Assembly (NCBI GenBank): GCA_038502055.1
Contig: JAXRKN010000043.1
Coordinates: 62,001 to 126,000 of the forward strand
Length of the DNA stretch: 64,000 nt
Direction of reading: 5' to 3'
Source of the DNA: Tanytarsus gracilentus
Lineage: Eukaryota; Arthropoda; Insecta; Diptera; Chironomidae
Below the pieces are notes generated by a model. It did no database searches. It had not been told where the DNA came from and saw only the letters and a list, made by a program, of their open reading frames with translations. A program made the translations under genes and the position numbers. How positions within the stretch are numbered: position 1 is the first letter of the stretch; each line of letters begins with the position of its first letter. This document shows, one piece after another, positions 34,595-49,800 of the stretch.

Positions 34595-37500
34595 TAAATG
34601 ATTGCAATTTCGATTTTATCATATGTAGTTTAGTGAAGAGCTTTGCAATAAAAAGAGGGATGAAGAAGAGCAAAGAAGACATGTAGAATGAGTTTATAAC
34701 TTTGACGTTCACTCACTTCTCCGCTACTACCATACCTCTTAATCAACACTATCCGAGCTTATTGCTCAATTTTTCAGTGTTTGGCTAAAATATCCAAAAT
34801 TATTGAGTTTGTGATAATTAATGTATTAATTTGTATTATTTTTATTACAAATTAACAGTTAGAAATAAGTTTTTGCATTTTTAGGTTGGAGCGTGTTTAA
34901 AACACACTTCTCATTAAGAATCAATCCTTCAATTTCAGTGACATGAGACAAATTTATTAACGATTTTTCCTTGACGATTGCGTTTGATCATGATTGCACG
35001 CACTGCCATGCTTCGTGAAAGTTTAAAGAAATCTCTGCCTCTCTCGTTAAACAACGAATTTATCAAAAGTGGGTTGCGTTGTAACACCCACGAAAAGGTT
35101 CTTTAACATTTCAGTAAAAGCTCTTCACACTCGTTGTTGATGAAGGAACCATAAAAAATTACACACACTTTTTATTTTTCATCGTCTATTATGTAAGCAA
35201 GTGAGGTTGTTTGTATGTGAAATGATGAAGCGAAACAATGCAGGGAGTGAAGAATAACATTAATGTCTTATAGGCACATTCACAGTTTATTTATTCATGC
35301 AATAATTGAAAGTAAATATTGTATTAATGGCTTACCCGCGTCTTTTTTTAAATCGTTTTATGACTTCAGCTTCTTTTAAGGGCGCGAAAAAATCAAGCGA
35401 AAAGAAAAATTCTTAAAAAATTTTATTGCCACCGCCATAATAGCTTTTTCTCTTCTTCACTGCCTGTCGTCTCTCCGAAAGCCAAACATTTTTCTCATTT
35501 GTCATTAGAGAAGTGGAAAAATTTTAACAATAAAAAAAGCAGCGACAAAATCTCGATAGAATTTTGGTGCGAGCGAGCGTCAAAAAAAATAAAACGGAGG
35601 ACCATAAAAGTAAAGTTTGAGAGTGTTCTCCTTTTTTTATTATTTCAAAAAGCAACGTCGTCATCTTAACTTTTATAAAAATGTGAAATCATATCATTTC
35701 ATGATATCAGAGATGGACAAAAAAATTTCAAGCATCAATAGAAACACTTTGCGCTTATATTTGATATATAGATCTAAAACAAACTGAAAATTTTTAAACT
35801 CTACTTAACATCATAATTACACAGTAAATATTTTAAATATACGCTCGGGCAATCTAATTTACATGATGATAGCGTCAAAAAAATTGTCGAATGACGAATT
35901 TACACAAAATGATCAAAATTTTCACCCAAAATAAATGGAAGCGATTTGCACAACATTTTCCATAATTAAATGGTTGTCGTTCACTCATTTCTTCATGCAC
36001 AGTCATCTCGTGGGTGATGTGAGGGGATGAGTGAGTGGGAGTTGGGCATGGCACCTAAGCATTATGCACCATACAGTGAGCATTATTAATAATGAAGAAT
36101 ATAATAATTTCTCTTTTTGGTGCGGGACAGCAAAAGTATGGTATGGTGATGATAAGGGAAGAATAAGAAAGGATGATTGATAGGGAGACGCTACTTGTAG
36201 GAGAGGAATTTAAATGAATGGGAAATGAGGTTTGGCAAATTTACGTGACCATTATTATATTTTCGGCTCACTTTGTGGTCGCCGGTGATAAAATAAAACA
36301 CCACATAGTGATGTGTTGCTGCTTTTCCTCGCCTCACATAAAACGGAAAGCGTGTGGACATAAAATTTGTACTCGACCCACTGACCAGCATGGATTCTTC
36401 TAAATTTGGCTTTTTACTGTAAATTAATTTTTTACTTCCAGAAATTAGTGTTGATGACCATTTATTCCGATTTCCTCTAGATGTGCTGAAACCTACTAAA
36501 AGTTCTTAAATAAAAAGAAGGTTGCCAACAAGTGAACAATTGGAGTACAATACTCATAATGCGTAATGGTCATTACAAAGCACAAAAATTGTCAGTTAAA
36601 GTTGATTGAAGACGATAATGATGATGATAATGACGCCCACTAAAAACATCTCAAGTTAAAATTATTTTTCCTCTAGTGTAATTGATTTTCATGTCGTGTG
36701 ACGGACAATTCTAATGTCAAGTTTTGAACTAATTCGAAATTGTCATAAAAAATTTAGTAAAAAATTATCCAATTTATTTTTACCAAAAAAAATTGAGACT
36801 ATTAGTGATTTTAAGCATGGAGTCCAAAGTGAGAGTAAAAACCATGGAGTCAGTTTGTCTGTTTTTCTACAACGTTTTGTGGTTAATAATGTATTCTACA
36901 TGCTTTCTGAATCCGAATTTATGGTTATGATTACATTGGTATCGCTTAACTCTCGTTCTGTGGCAAAATATCATTAACGACTTAATGATGCTTCCTTATC
37001 AAAGCTTTTAACAAAAGTCTTTTCTTCAACTTTCTCGTTCACTTCTCCTCATTGCGTTTTCGTTTGCCATGAGGTATTTTCTTTTCTTTGCCAATCACGA
37101 CCTTCATATTTGACAACTTTAATAATCAAAAAAAGTTTTAGTTAATGATTCGCAAAGGATGTAATATTATATCAGTATTCTATGCGCGTGGATGAACATT
37201 GGCAATTTATGCAATTACCAGATCTATGAGTATGGTTGTTATGGACTCAAAACACCGCTAAATAAATACTTTTTGTTTCGCCTCACAATATTGTCACGAC
37301 TTAAGCATTTCAATCATCATCGACTCTCCGTGACATTTGTTTTCATTTCCTCTCTTTCGAGCAAGCGATGGAAAAAATTCCCAATTTGAAATTAATTTGC
37401 TTACATTTTATAAAATTAGGATTTTAGTACAAACAAAATTATTCATTAAAATTTTAAGTGTAAATTATCATCTCGCTACGAGCAACAACTTTGATTGCAC

Positions 37501-39127
37501 CTTGAGCGATCAATTCTATTTCAATAATGGATTACAAGTAATCTAATGCTCTTGTCACATATTATTTGACATTTTGATTGATTTGACCTAATTTAAGGAC
37601 ATTCTGTATCATCTTAAGCTGTAAATAGAAAGCTCATCAATTTCGCTTATATGAGCTCGAATGCTGTAAGCATGCTTCAGGTTTTCCTGTATCCATTTGC
37701 TTCCTCAATATCCTTTTTTTGATTTATGCCTTTTCATAGAAAGGTGCGAGGAAAATTCAGCATGTGGAATAATAAAAACATCTCGATCTCTATCTCCCTT
37801 CGTTTATGTAAAACTACCATTATTGTGTGCTTTGCCTTAAGGAACAGATTTTCACATATGGAACAAATAACCTATGCGCGCACTAACCTTGTTTGTAGCC
37901 GCCTCGATAAATGTGATCATAAAATCAAATGCATCCATTACACTCTCAAAGCTTTACACTATTCAACGTGACGATAAAATCAAAAGTGATTTTCGATTTA
38001 ATTTTGAACTAAAAATTACAACCATATAAATATGTCATTAAAGACTAAAGAGAGGTTAAAAAATATAATTTTTACAAAATAATGTTACTTTTATTGTCCA
38101 AACAAGAAACATTTTTGCCGTGCACATAAATTAAAGTACCTAATCCGTCAAAAGGATATTTTTTTCTTTGAAGATATTCCATTTTTACTCTCTCGAGAAT
38201 GTTTTTGTTTTGTATTTTACTAAAAGCTGCATCTTACGAATGTGCAGGAAAAATAAACAAAAAGAGATTGTGGTGGGAAGAAATGGTAATCATTGTTCAC
38301 TCGAGAACTAAATACCGAAAAGTTTAGAACAATTGACGCTTATTCCTTTTTTTACAAATAAAATGAAGACACTCAACAGTTTTTTGGTTTAACTGTTTTA
38401 TTAATATTTCAAGACATCATGAACTCCTGTTACATAGTACATATTCCTCATCGACTCTTGTTTTCCCATTAAAATGCCACTTCGTTGAAAGAGCATGAAG
38501 AACACGATTGAAAATCGAGTGCAAAGTCATTGCACAAGCAGAAATTATTTAAACATACCATGAATTCATTATGAGATGGGTTTTATGTATGTTTTATTGT
38601 ACGATTAAATCATTTACTAAAAATCATCATGATGTGAGCATTAATTATTCGCATAATTTTTTGCTCACTCTTCTCTTTCTCCACCCACCCTCTCGAATAA
38701 TTTTCTTCTTCTTATGCGTCACGTAATATTTCTCATATACACATTAAGCTTTCACATCACGCCTGATAATGAACTGTCTTATTCAATAATGTCATTTTTC
38801 CATACATTCATCATTGTATGAAAGTTATAGGATGTGACACGCTCCTTGAACAATTTTTATATCATGTTTATTTTGGGTGATAGAAAGAGCAAACTTAATA
38901 AATATGTTCATGCACATGAAAATCCAATAAAAATGGAATTTTTCACCTTGTGACCATCATATCAGAAAATTCCTTCAACATTCCAACTTTTATTCATAAA
39001 AAAATATAAACACACTGGCACTGCTGCATAACATCAAGTGTGTAAAAGTTCTTCAACTCATTACTATTCATTTCGTGAAGACGTTCAGCTTCAAAAGAAT
39101 ATTTTTATATGTTAAAATGCAACAGCA

Positions 39128-39172
39128 CCTGATTATTATTATTATTATCATCATTTTCATTATTATTATCAA
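39128..39172. repeat. (ATT)n/(ATC)n imperfect trinucleotide tract
   Basis: Runs of TAT/ATT broken by ATC and TTC units. Confidence 0.8.
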
Positions 39173-39921
39173 CCTTTTCAACCGAAAAAAAACTCTTTAT
39201 TTTAGAATTTTGCTCCATTAACTGCACGTTGCTAAATAAAGACAAAATCACCGTCAGAAATTTCCAATTGTTTGATGCGAAAGACACTTTAAGCCTGTTC
39301 AGAGCTATTTCCATAGAATTTGACAGAAAAAGTCTTTAGTCACATTAAGGCAGAGTGAAGTGAGGTGGAGAATGAACGAGAAATTGATCGCATAAAATCA
39401 CATTTAACAAATAGATTTCATGTCTTATCAAACGATTTTCATCTATCTCTCCCAACGACGACATTTTCATTCGACATTGATGAAATATTTTCTTTCTTTT
39501 TTCTTACGGAGATTCTTCGCTTAATGACAAGCAGCTTCGGCTCTACAAATGTTGTTATTCGATGGAGTGAGAGCAACCGAAAATGACAATCAAAAGATAA
39601 TTTTCGGCAACAAAATGATGGGAAAAATGTCTCAGCAGTATTATATTTTTCTATTATTTTCCTTTGATGGTATTAAAAGTTGTTGTATCGGAAAAAAAAC
39701 CTGCAGATAGCCGGAAGTTGACGATTCTATAAAAAGCTACAATGAGTCACTAGCTTTCTTCTTATTGAATGTCTTCAATGCCCACAAAGGTATGGTAATT
39801 GGGTACGTCAGTGATGAGGTCAGCTGTAAAGTAATTCATAAATTTAACCCCCTCATCATCATGCCTCACTGAAGTGTTGGATACAGAAAAAACTTGGAGC
39901 AGTTGATGTGGGAGGAAAACG

Positions 39922-40038
39922 TTTTTTTTTTTTTTTATTTTTTATATTTTTTGCTCCCTTTGGGTTTTTTTTTTTTTATTTGTTTTAATGAAGATGTTAT
40001 TTTTTTTTTTTTTTTTTTTTATTATCTCTTTTTTTTAT
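39922..40038. repeat. Poly-T-rich low-complexity block
   Basis: Four long T runs (up to about 20) interrupted by short A- or G-containing spacers. It might be the tail of an old - strand retroposed sequence, but no adjacent element body is recognisable. Confidence 0.8.
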
Positions 40039-40801
40039 CTTTCAACCCATTAATTTTTATTTAAGCATTTAAAATTTTTTAAAACATTTGTAAAAGTTTT
40101 ACCACCATTGACGAAAAAACTTCGTTGAGTTTAATTAGACCCTTTGAAGACCATTCAATTCCTTTTTGTGCTCCTAAAACACATTTCTGCATAATTTAAT
40201 TTTACCATCATTTTCCACTTAAAATACCACCAACCGAGTAAAACGAAACGACAATAAAAGGCGAGAAATGTATTCACAGTAAAATCAATTATTTTCTCGT
40301 TGATTGAATTTTTTTTCGCTTTTTTCCGTTAATTATGAGTTGGAAATGTCTGGCGAAACCAAGAGGCAATTATTAAACAGTGTTAAACAATTAATCATTT
40401 ATTATCAAATTTTACCTTTTATTCAGTTCTCTGCGTCATACACAATCTTATTAACTAATTCAAATTTTCCCTCGAGAACGAACATCACGCGCAAATAAAT
40501 TATTATATTCGCCATAGGATTAAATTTGGGCTTGAAATTTTTGCAAATTGCATATTTTGAAGTTATAAACATTTAATTAAAGCAAAATTAGAGCAAAAAA
40601 TTTTCCAAACAAAAAAGCTTTTTCAAAATATAAAGCATCGAGAGCATAGAGCATAGATCGTTTAACTTTGACAGTTCATTTGGTTTTCAACAACATCACC
40701 AAACCCACTCGATCTCATTTTGTATGCATTGTTTTTAATTTAACAAGATGAACTCTCCTCTGATGCTGAATGAAATCAGAATTAAAAACTCTTTCGCTAT
40801 T

Positions 40802-40826
<25 letters not shown>
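40802..40826. repeat. (GT)n microsatellite
   Basis: About 12 perfect GT units. Confidence 0.95.
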
Positions 40827-40832
<6 letters not shown>

Positions 40833-43800
40833 CTGCATTGAAATAATTTAATTCTTTTTCTCTATAATGTGAGTACTCATCTCGAATAGATTGGAACTTG
40901 AAAGCTCATTCTGATGAGGATAACATCACACTTTATTCGTTTTCACTATGTGCATGCAGTACAATCAAAGTTTTCGATGTATATAATTCACTAAAAGTAG
41001 CAGTGCAGTGCAACATTTATAGTTTGAAAAATGTTTTAGAAAGATATAAAGAGGGATGAGGTTGGCGTACGATAGATAAATTTTATCTATTGCGATATGC
41101 TTGTTATCTCGCAACCTCGCACTCTGAGCTCAGCATAGAAATGTTCATATTGGATTTTATTCAACATGTCCGGTTTTTTATTCTTCACTCGTCCTTCCCA
41201 TTTAAAATTTTAATTTCTAATAATAACGAAATTGAATAAATTTGAAAGTGTGTGTATGTTAGGGGTTATCAATTTTGATCTCGTTTAATTTGAAAATATT
41301 TTGCAATATGTACATTTCAAAAAATTAAATCTTTAAATTTAGTGAGTGAACATCGTCGATGAAAATTTTTCTTCTTCATTTGTTTTCAATGAAAAAGATT
41401 TTATTCGCAAAAACCCCAAATCCAATAACACAAAGACCTTGATGCCATGTGATTGTCAGTTGTTGATGTATTTTTACATTTTTTTTGTTCTACCATATAT
41501 ATGATCCTCCAATGACACATTTTATAATTGAATAATGAAAAGGACTGAACGAGCCCTGTAAAGCATGAAATGATGTGACATGATGAATTTTCCGTGTAAA
41601 ACAGAACTTTCTACTCGGCTCAAGAATTATTAACGAACTTTGCTCATTTAATTTTTTATTTCACATGCATTTTATTATTTTAATCTGAAATAAAAGTGAA
41701 AAGTAATTTACCATTTGTGCATTAAAATTTAATTAAATTCCTGAATAAATAAAATGATTTACAGCACGATATGTGAAGGAAAGATGTACGAAAAAAAATT
41801 TAGAAAAAAGTTATCGAGAGGGAATAAAATTGACTTTAAAGTTGATCCGATGTATTCTCGCGTAAATATATTGCCGGGGATCAAGGCAAATAAATTCGTT
41901 AAGCTCGTATTTGATGGCAGCGAATTTATTTTGAGGACTGTTGCTGTGAAAATTGTCAACGATAAAGTTTGTTTACCCCCACAAGTCACTGAAAACATAT
42001 ATATGCGATAAAAAGTATTCACAGAGATGAAGGGCAATGAGTTCTAAAAAGATTTCTTTAGCTTTTCATCACACACAGAAACGATTCATACTATGTCTAT
42101 GTTGCTTAAGTTGAAATTGAATATCCTTTGAGAAGCAATTGAAGAAATGCTGAACTCATATCACATCTGATTTTTTTTGAAAAAGATAACTTTTGTTCTT
42201 TTTCATTTCAATTTTATGCAATAAAAAAATTGAAATCAAACGAGAGCGGAATTTCTGCAGATTACAGAAAAGTTATTTATGAGCAAAAAAACTTCGTATT
42301 TGCGATCTTCAGCAAATTTTTTCTATTCTCCTGCTCAAAATTCAGCTTTTCGATATTACATTCACTACATATGGAATAAGAATGAAGAGTGGAGCTCATA
42401 TCATAAAAGAGAAATTTTCTGCACGATGCATCCATTGCGGAAAAAATTATTTTTCATTCTATTCTATTTCATTTATTTATGACATTTGCATATGGCGAAT
42501 TGTTTGCCATATTTCTCGTTCATTTCTATAATGCATTTTCTCCATGCTCCAGCAAGCTTCCTTCAAGTGCTCGCTTTTCTTATCCATATCTTCTTGCAAT
42601 ATGACCCACCTTCGAGTTGAGTTTAATTTAATTGATTAAAGAAAATGTTTTCGGAAAATTTAATTTCTCCGATGGAAGTTGAAGATTTTGTAAGGTCATG
42701 AATCAAGTCTGATTACAATTTTTTTTTCCAAGGCAAGGGTCGAATTTTTTTTTGATATTTCATGACTTTCAACGTATTTATTTTTTTAATACTATAAACA
42801 CTATAAAATACAATTTATAAAGAGAATTTCTCACCCCTTGATGTAAAATCATTTGCACAGTAATATTTAATTAAGTAAAAAACGCACAATAAAAATATTT
42901 CATGTCATTGTGGATTATTTTTGCACCTCTTGAACAAAAAGCGCAAAATAATAAATTTATTATTAAATTCCCAACGTCATCATGAGTTGTTATTTTACCC
43001 TCCACAATATAAAACAACATAAGAAGCAAAGAAAATACCTTCAGACAATGGTCATTCATATTTGATTACTGTCGCTTCTCCCTCACTCGACGTACACACA
43101 ACAGCAAAAAAAGTGTGCACACAAATGACCTTAAACTGTCACAAGCTTATTGAAACAAACAACAGTCGCAAAAAGTAAAGTGAGAAAAAGAGAGAGCGAT
43201 AACGAAAAATGTGGAAAGTGATTGCACAGGAGGGGAAAAATCAAGATTTTCCAAGCCGCTCTCTCTCTCTCTTTCTCTATCTCTTGTTTGAAGTTACTTA
43301 ATTTTATATTAAAAATGTTTTTCGTTCGACATTCTTCACCATTTTGTTTTGTAATATTTGTTTTAGGCCAAGGCTTAAAGTTAATGAGTGACGAGTACGA
43401 AAAGTAATTGAGAAAATCTCCATGCAAATTTTAAATTTTATTCCCTCCAACTTGCGTAGTTTAAATTTCCAATCGCTGGAAAACCGAATGCGTCGCAACA
43501 TGAAAATTGATTTGCTGCGCAGAAATGGAAAACTCAATGTGAAATTTTATACTTTTCTCAGCCAGTCGCTCCAATCAGTTGACTAGTGACATTCATTGTG
43601 ATTGAAACGATTTTATCTCGCTCGCAAACGCTGATTTGCCTGGCAGAAGTAGTAAAATATTAAAAATGTGGGAATAATTTCAATTACCGAAAATAAAAAC
43701 ATTATTTATTTAGGACTTGTCGATCTAGTGAAATAAAAACAATTAATAAATTCCTTCTTCTTAAAGAATGTGATTACTGTGTTGACGGAATAAGATAAAT

Positions 43801-46800
43801 TTGTTAAAAAGAAAAATCGATTAAAAATTATATTGAGCGTGAGAATTTTTTTGAGTGAATTTTAAGAGGAATAAACAGGAGGAAATATTCATAGAATTAA
43901 ACGTCTATCGATTATTTAGAGTGAAAATGTGAGTAAAAGTGTAGAATTTGTTATCCAAATATGTTCATAGAACTTTTCGCTATTTTATCGACGGCTCTAT
44001 AAAAAAAAGTGTGAGAAAGAAGCAAAAAACAATCATGAAAATAACATTTTAAATGTGAATCGGAAGTGTAAAAAGTTGAGATTGATTGATGAGCTGAGGT
44101 TTGCGGAATTCCTAATGTCATTTTAAAACGAAAGATATGTGTGATGTTAGATGGATGACAAAAAACGGATACAAAATGTCAAGTGCCATTAAACGATTCC
44201 TTTCCTGTAAGCTCTCTTTTAGTCACCACCCAAAGCACATTAAATGAGATAAAAATCTAAAATTAAACGTGCTGCGCTCTAGTTTGAACTTGGCGCAATT
44301 ACCCTTTTGCTTGATTAAAAATTAATGACTGAATGAGGGAAGTTTGCTCATTTAATGAGAAACAAAATGTTTTCCTTTTGTGACTTATAACGAGGTCGAA
44401 GTTACAATTAATTACTGAGCATTCGCATTAATTCATAATTTTTTTACATCTATCAAAGGCAAAGGCGTAAATAACTTGCAAATTCCTTCGCCATAATAAT
44501 CATCGTCATCATCATCAACAGAAAAATTTCACACGCGATACAATCAACGTTATTTGCTTTGTAATAAACAAAAAAAGATCCTTCGCAGCTATTTCGCCTC
44601 ATCTTGGAGCTCAGTAAATTCGAATATAACCAACTATTGCGTCGATCCACAAAGCTGTTTTTGATTTATTTTTAATGTGTTTGCACATTTGAAAAATGTG
44701 TTAGGCTAAGAAGAAAGAAAAACTATGGAAATATTGTAAGCACACACAAATGTTGTTTGAATTTGGCTTCAATTACACATTTTGAAAAGATTTTGTTTCC
44801 TCTTGAGCATCAGAAGATTTTAAGAGACATTAACACGTTCGAATAAATTGAAAAGTCAAAGTTTTATGGCGAGAAAATTTAGCCATTTTAGCTCCGTACT
44901 TGTTCACGTATGTGCAAAGGTAAATGAAATTTCTTTAGAAATTTTACACTACTAATACGTTTTTGAAACTCTTGAAAGATATCGACAAGGAAACTAGAAA
45001 AAAGTTTTTTCAAGACCTGTGATTGAAACTTTTCTCACTCTCAAGATTATTATTATCGTTATTTAAGAAGAGAGAAAGCTTGAAAGCTTAGATCAAAATC
45101 ACGAACTAAAATTTAGGACGCACGTACACATTTTACTTAATTAAAATCAGCATTTTGATTGCTCAAGAATGATAAGTGAGGTTGGATATATTTGATGAAA
45201 TTTATGTAATTAAGTTTTCTCATTGACCATGCTGCCGCAAAACCGCATGAAATAGCACTGTGGTAAAGTTTAATTTAAATTTACAATGTTTTTGTTCAAC
45301 TCGTACCAAAATGAAATTGTTCTCAACTCTTAGACTTTTATTCCATTTGCAAGCAACACCTTCTTTTAAAAAGCTATTGAAAAAATAACTTGAATTTTTT
45401 TTTCATTTAACGTGCTTCTTAAATTATTTTCAAAGTGTATTCAATTTGCACGAAAGCTGTTGCAAGGTTCACGAACAATTTTGAGCACCATTGCAAAGCA
45501 TATTTTAAAAGTACCATCTTCCGTGCGAGGTGCTGCCAAAAAAAGAGAGAGAGGAGAATGTTTGCGTTCCGAGTGAAGGAATAATGTAGCATAAATTAGC
45601 ATATATTGATTTCTCATGAACTACGTTGACGGCAGCCAACTCATAAATGTGTCAATGTCTCACCGAAAATTGCTATTAAAAATGAATGAGATTTTAATCA
45701 TTTTGTGTGTATACTCTACATGGTAAAAGATGGATATACGTCCTACAGACACGATGTGTTTGTGCAGGCAATGAATGAAAATTGACATCGTCGATGGAGG
45801 AGAAAAAGACAGCCAAAGACAGTGGTGAAAAGATTTATGTGATATTTGTTGAATGGATTTGGATTGATGAAGGGTATGGTGAGCTGAGCGAGGGCATTAT
45901 ATGATTATTTATTAATGGATATTTCATATCTCATGAATTATTAAAATCAACTCTAAAGTGCATTTTTGTTGATAAAGCATTTTTAACATATTGTATTCAA
46001 TTTTTTTAGCTTCACATATTTGAGGAAAATCAATTTTGCAAATTATAAAAATCTCAATATTTTTTAATATTTGAACAGAAAAATCACAATTGTCTGATGA
46101 AGTTATTAGGTTATTGCTAACGAACTGACCTTGTCAGTGAAATTTCTAAAAAAGTTCATAAAAATCATTTTGGCAAATTTTATATTTTGAAAACCAAATC
46201 CAATTAACAACGATGAAAAAATTGAATTTCCAAATGCCTCATTGAATAGGTATTAAAAAATATTAAGAAATGATGGTGTCTGTCATATAATAAAATTTCT
46301 GCGGCTTCAGAAAAAACTTTTCAACTTTCCTAATTTGAGAAATGGAAATTTCCTCACTGAGTTTGTTTAAATAATGAAGGATGAATTTAGATGATTTATT
46401 TTTTTATTTTCTTTAATAAATTTCAGAATTGTTTCACGGAAATTTTTAGTATCGTGAAGCATACCAAAAAAGATTTTTTCAAAAACTAAATGCTTAATTT
46501 TTTATCGTAGCAAAAAAACAAAAATTTCAAACCTTTATTACGTGAATTAAATTAATAAATGACATAAAAATAGGTTTGAACTTATAAGTAAATTTAATTT
46601 AGTAAAAATTTTACGCATCAAAAATTTAATTAAAATTCTAAAATTATAAAAACATCAAGGCTTCAAAAACAACGAATTTTTAACTTTTAAAATTCTACTT
46701 AAGTTTTTATAACATTAAAAATATAATATAGAATTCGAAAAAACTCTGCTTTAAATTTTTTAATTATTTCAATGAATAATTAAAAGGATAAACTCGATGA

Positions 46801-49800
46801 CTTTTAGCAGTTATATAAGTAAAGTTCGATCGGACTGGTTGCAAAACTTTAAAAATATATACGTTAACTTAATAAAACAAATTCAACAGTCGCTTAAATT
46901 TTTAATGATCCTTCGGGATATTTTTATTAATTTTTTATGTTTAAAATTTAAAATTGATTTTCATGTGAAGTGTATGAATAATAATTCTGTAGGATTTCCT
47001 TTAAACAATCAATGAATGTTTGGACATGATTGCATGACAAAAGATGAGAATGAACAGAAAAAAGAGACTCCACAATTAGTCCCTCAGCCAGACGTGACAA
47101 ATTGAAGAAACATCGTTTGAAACAAATAGAGAAAAAGTGCTCTCGTCTGCTGCTTCATTTGATAGAATTTCATAGTGCTCAATAAAAAAAATTGGTGTGA
47201 GTTGGGAGGAAATCATTTCGAAATAAATCTCACAAACGATAAATTCAATGCGGATGCAAAAAATGGCAGGATAAAAACATCTCGTTGCAGTATCTCACTC
47301 GAGTCATTTTTCCACTTTTTGTGCTTTTGTGCAATAACATTTTTTCCCTTTTCATTCGTTCTTCTCTCTCTTCTCGATTTGTTCATGTTATGACAACATG
47401 TGACTCACAGAATTGGGAATTGCCGTAATTTCAAAAGGCGAAAAGGATTCGTCTCCTTTTTGCTTCATTGCAACATTCTTATCACGAAAGCAACACGTCT
47501 AGATCTTTTTTATGAATATAATTTCAGCACGTTATTCATGTAGTTTTCCTTCAAGATATTAGAGATTTTTTGTATGTGATAAAAAAATTTTATGTAATTT
47601 TCGATCAGAAACCAATTAAAGCTTGAGGCAGCTCAAAAACATGTTCGTTTTATTAAATTGAATATGTATACACGCATCATGAGGATGGGTTTTGTTGTGA
47701 GGTCAAGTCTATTATTTTAATAAAGTGAAAAGTGAGGGTATAATGTGTTATAATCAGGTCAAGAAAAGATAGTGCAAACACATATCCAATTGTCCTTTAA
47801 AAGTTTTATGTTTTCTATAAGTGTACGAAGACAATTCATTTGCTAGATTATAACACTCTAGATTGCTGCCAGGGAGCTTTATGAGAGATATGAAATTTTT
47901 TTCCTCTCCATTTTGAAGTTGGAGTTTGTTGTCATCGTCAAAGTTGACATTTTCCATGTACACATTCATAGAATGAACTATCTTCAATGCACATAAAAGC
48001 AACACATGCACTCGCTTGAATAAGGATGAAGAAATTTAATTCTCAAGCTTGTTATAAAGATAAGAATGTGTGGTGATGTACGTATGTCACAATCTCGGTA
48101 CAGCAATTCCAACGTAAAAGTTTTCCCATTTGTTTCTCATTTAATCTTTCAGATTCATGCAAGAAGAAGGAATTTTTGAAAAAGTTTACTGACAGTCATT
48201 TACGCCACAAAGTCAATTATGAAGCTCATTAAGATAAATAAATGATCATACAAAATTTTTCTAATTATTAATTGAGTGGCAGTCGGATGGAGAAAAACTC
48301 TAATTAATTAGCCTCGTTTTTGCTTACTCACAAGCATGAAAGTTGAGAGGCGTGAAATAAGTTATCACAATCTCATGACAACGTTTTCAAAGCTTTTCGA
48401 CTCCCATCCCAAGCTATTTGCTTTCTCCTCCACAAGCTCCCATGCTGTTTGTGTTAAAAGAACTCGTTATAATTCGAGCAAAATCGGAAAGCGAAAAAAT
48501 TAACGTTTCGCATCAACTAAATTCAATGAGCAGTGAAAATTCAAAACAGTAAATCAGATTTTTCGCTTATTTCACACTAAAAGAAAACAATTTCAATTCT
48601 TCATAAATATTGGCTTTTATTGTAAAACATCAAAGCTTTAATATTTGCGGCGATTTTCAAAAGAAACTTCAACTTTTTATGCTCTAAAAAATACTAAAGC
48701 ACCTAAAAAAAGTCTCAAGTGAATTTAACATTTTTATGCTTTTTTAAACCCTCCATATCTTTTTTGAAACTCTTCACTCACTCTTCAAATTTCCACTAGA
48801 TTTCATAAAAAAGCATCTTTGCTTGTGCTTACGCTCACATAACCTCAAAAAAGCTTTCTAAACAAGAAAAACCGAAATCACCTGCGGCTGTATTTGTTTC
48901 CTCTCTGTTTTTCTTTCATTATACGTTCAAAATGTTTGCTTTCATTCTGAAAAATTTAATTATAGATTTATCCAATTACAACTTTTACCTCCTAAGCCAA
49001 AGACTTGGTTAGATTAAAGAGAGTCTCGTCACGACAAATACACAACTTTGGCTGATTTGCATTCAACGTGATATTCGCAATTTTTTCACCTTTTTATTCA
49101 TTGAAAGTCTGATGGAATCCTAACTGCACACATAATAAAACGAGAAATGAGAGCGAGAGGAAAAATATGTTTTGCATGCGCGACGATAGACTCAATTATA
49201 TTCTTCCGTATGACTAAGCTCATCATATCATTTGAATAAATATTGAGATGGCATTCGGTTTCCTACTAACTCGAAATCATACCCATGACGTTTCAAAAAT
49301 TTTTGAGTTAACAATGTTTAGCATTTTATGGTAAATTTAAAAAATATATTTGCTGAATTTGGCCTTGCTGCTTGTTAAGGTTTTTTAAACTCAACATTTG
49401 ATTCTAGAAATTTCTGTAGCCTTTTGTAAAATTTATATTTTTCCTTAAATATCCGCAAGTTGAGTTCGACATCGGTTTGACACGTATTAAAATATATTTT
49501 AAATAATTTGCATCTCCATGCCTGTAGACATTTTGGTGAAAAAGAAAAGTAATTGAATTTTTTGGTTATGTACATAAAAAAAAATTTAACATGTTTCAAA
49601 AAAGTAATTCTAGAAACAGAAAATAATACATTTTATTGATTTATAACTCAAACAATACTTTTTACATATACATATGGTAATTATATTCACTTAATGATTA
49701 ATCTTCATTTTTAATGTCAACACGTTCGGTTTGTTGTGCTTTAATAAATTTGAGCACAATAAAAATCTAATGAGGGTAGGAAGGATAGAGATAATGGGGA

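Noticed and set aside
39922..40038. Poly-T block as the tail of a reverse-strand retroposon
   Set aside because: No coding remnant, target-site duplication or element body is visible beside it, so it is listed only as low-complexity sequence.
46081..46140. Possible fourth copy of the dispersed repeat
   Set aside because: Only a weak resemblance (TTATTGCTAACG...GACCTTGTC). The block order and the AAGCTATTG core are not kept.
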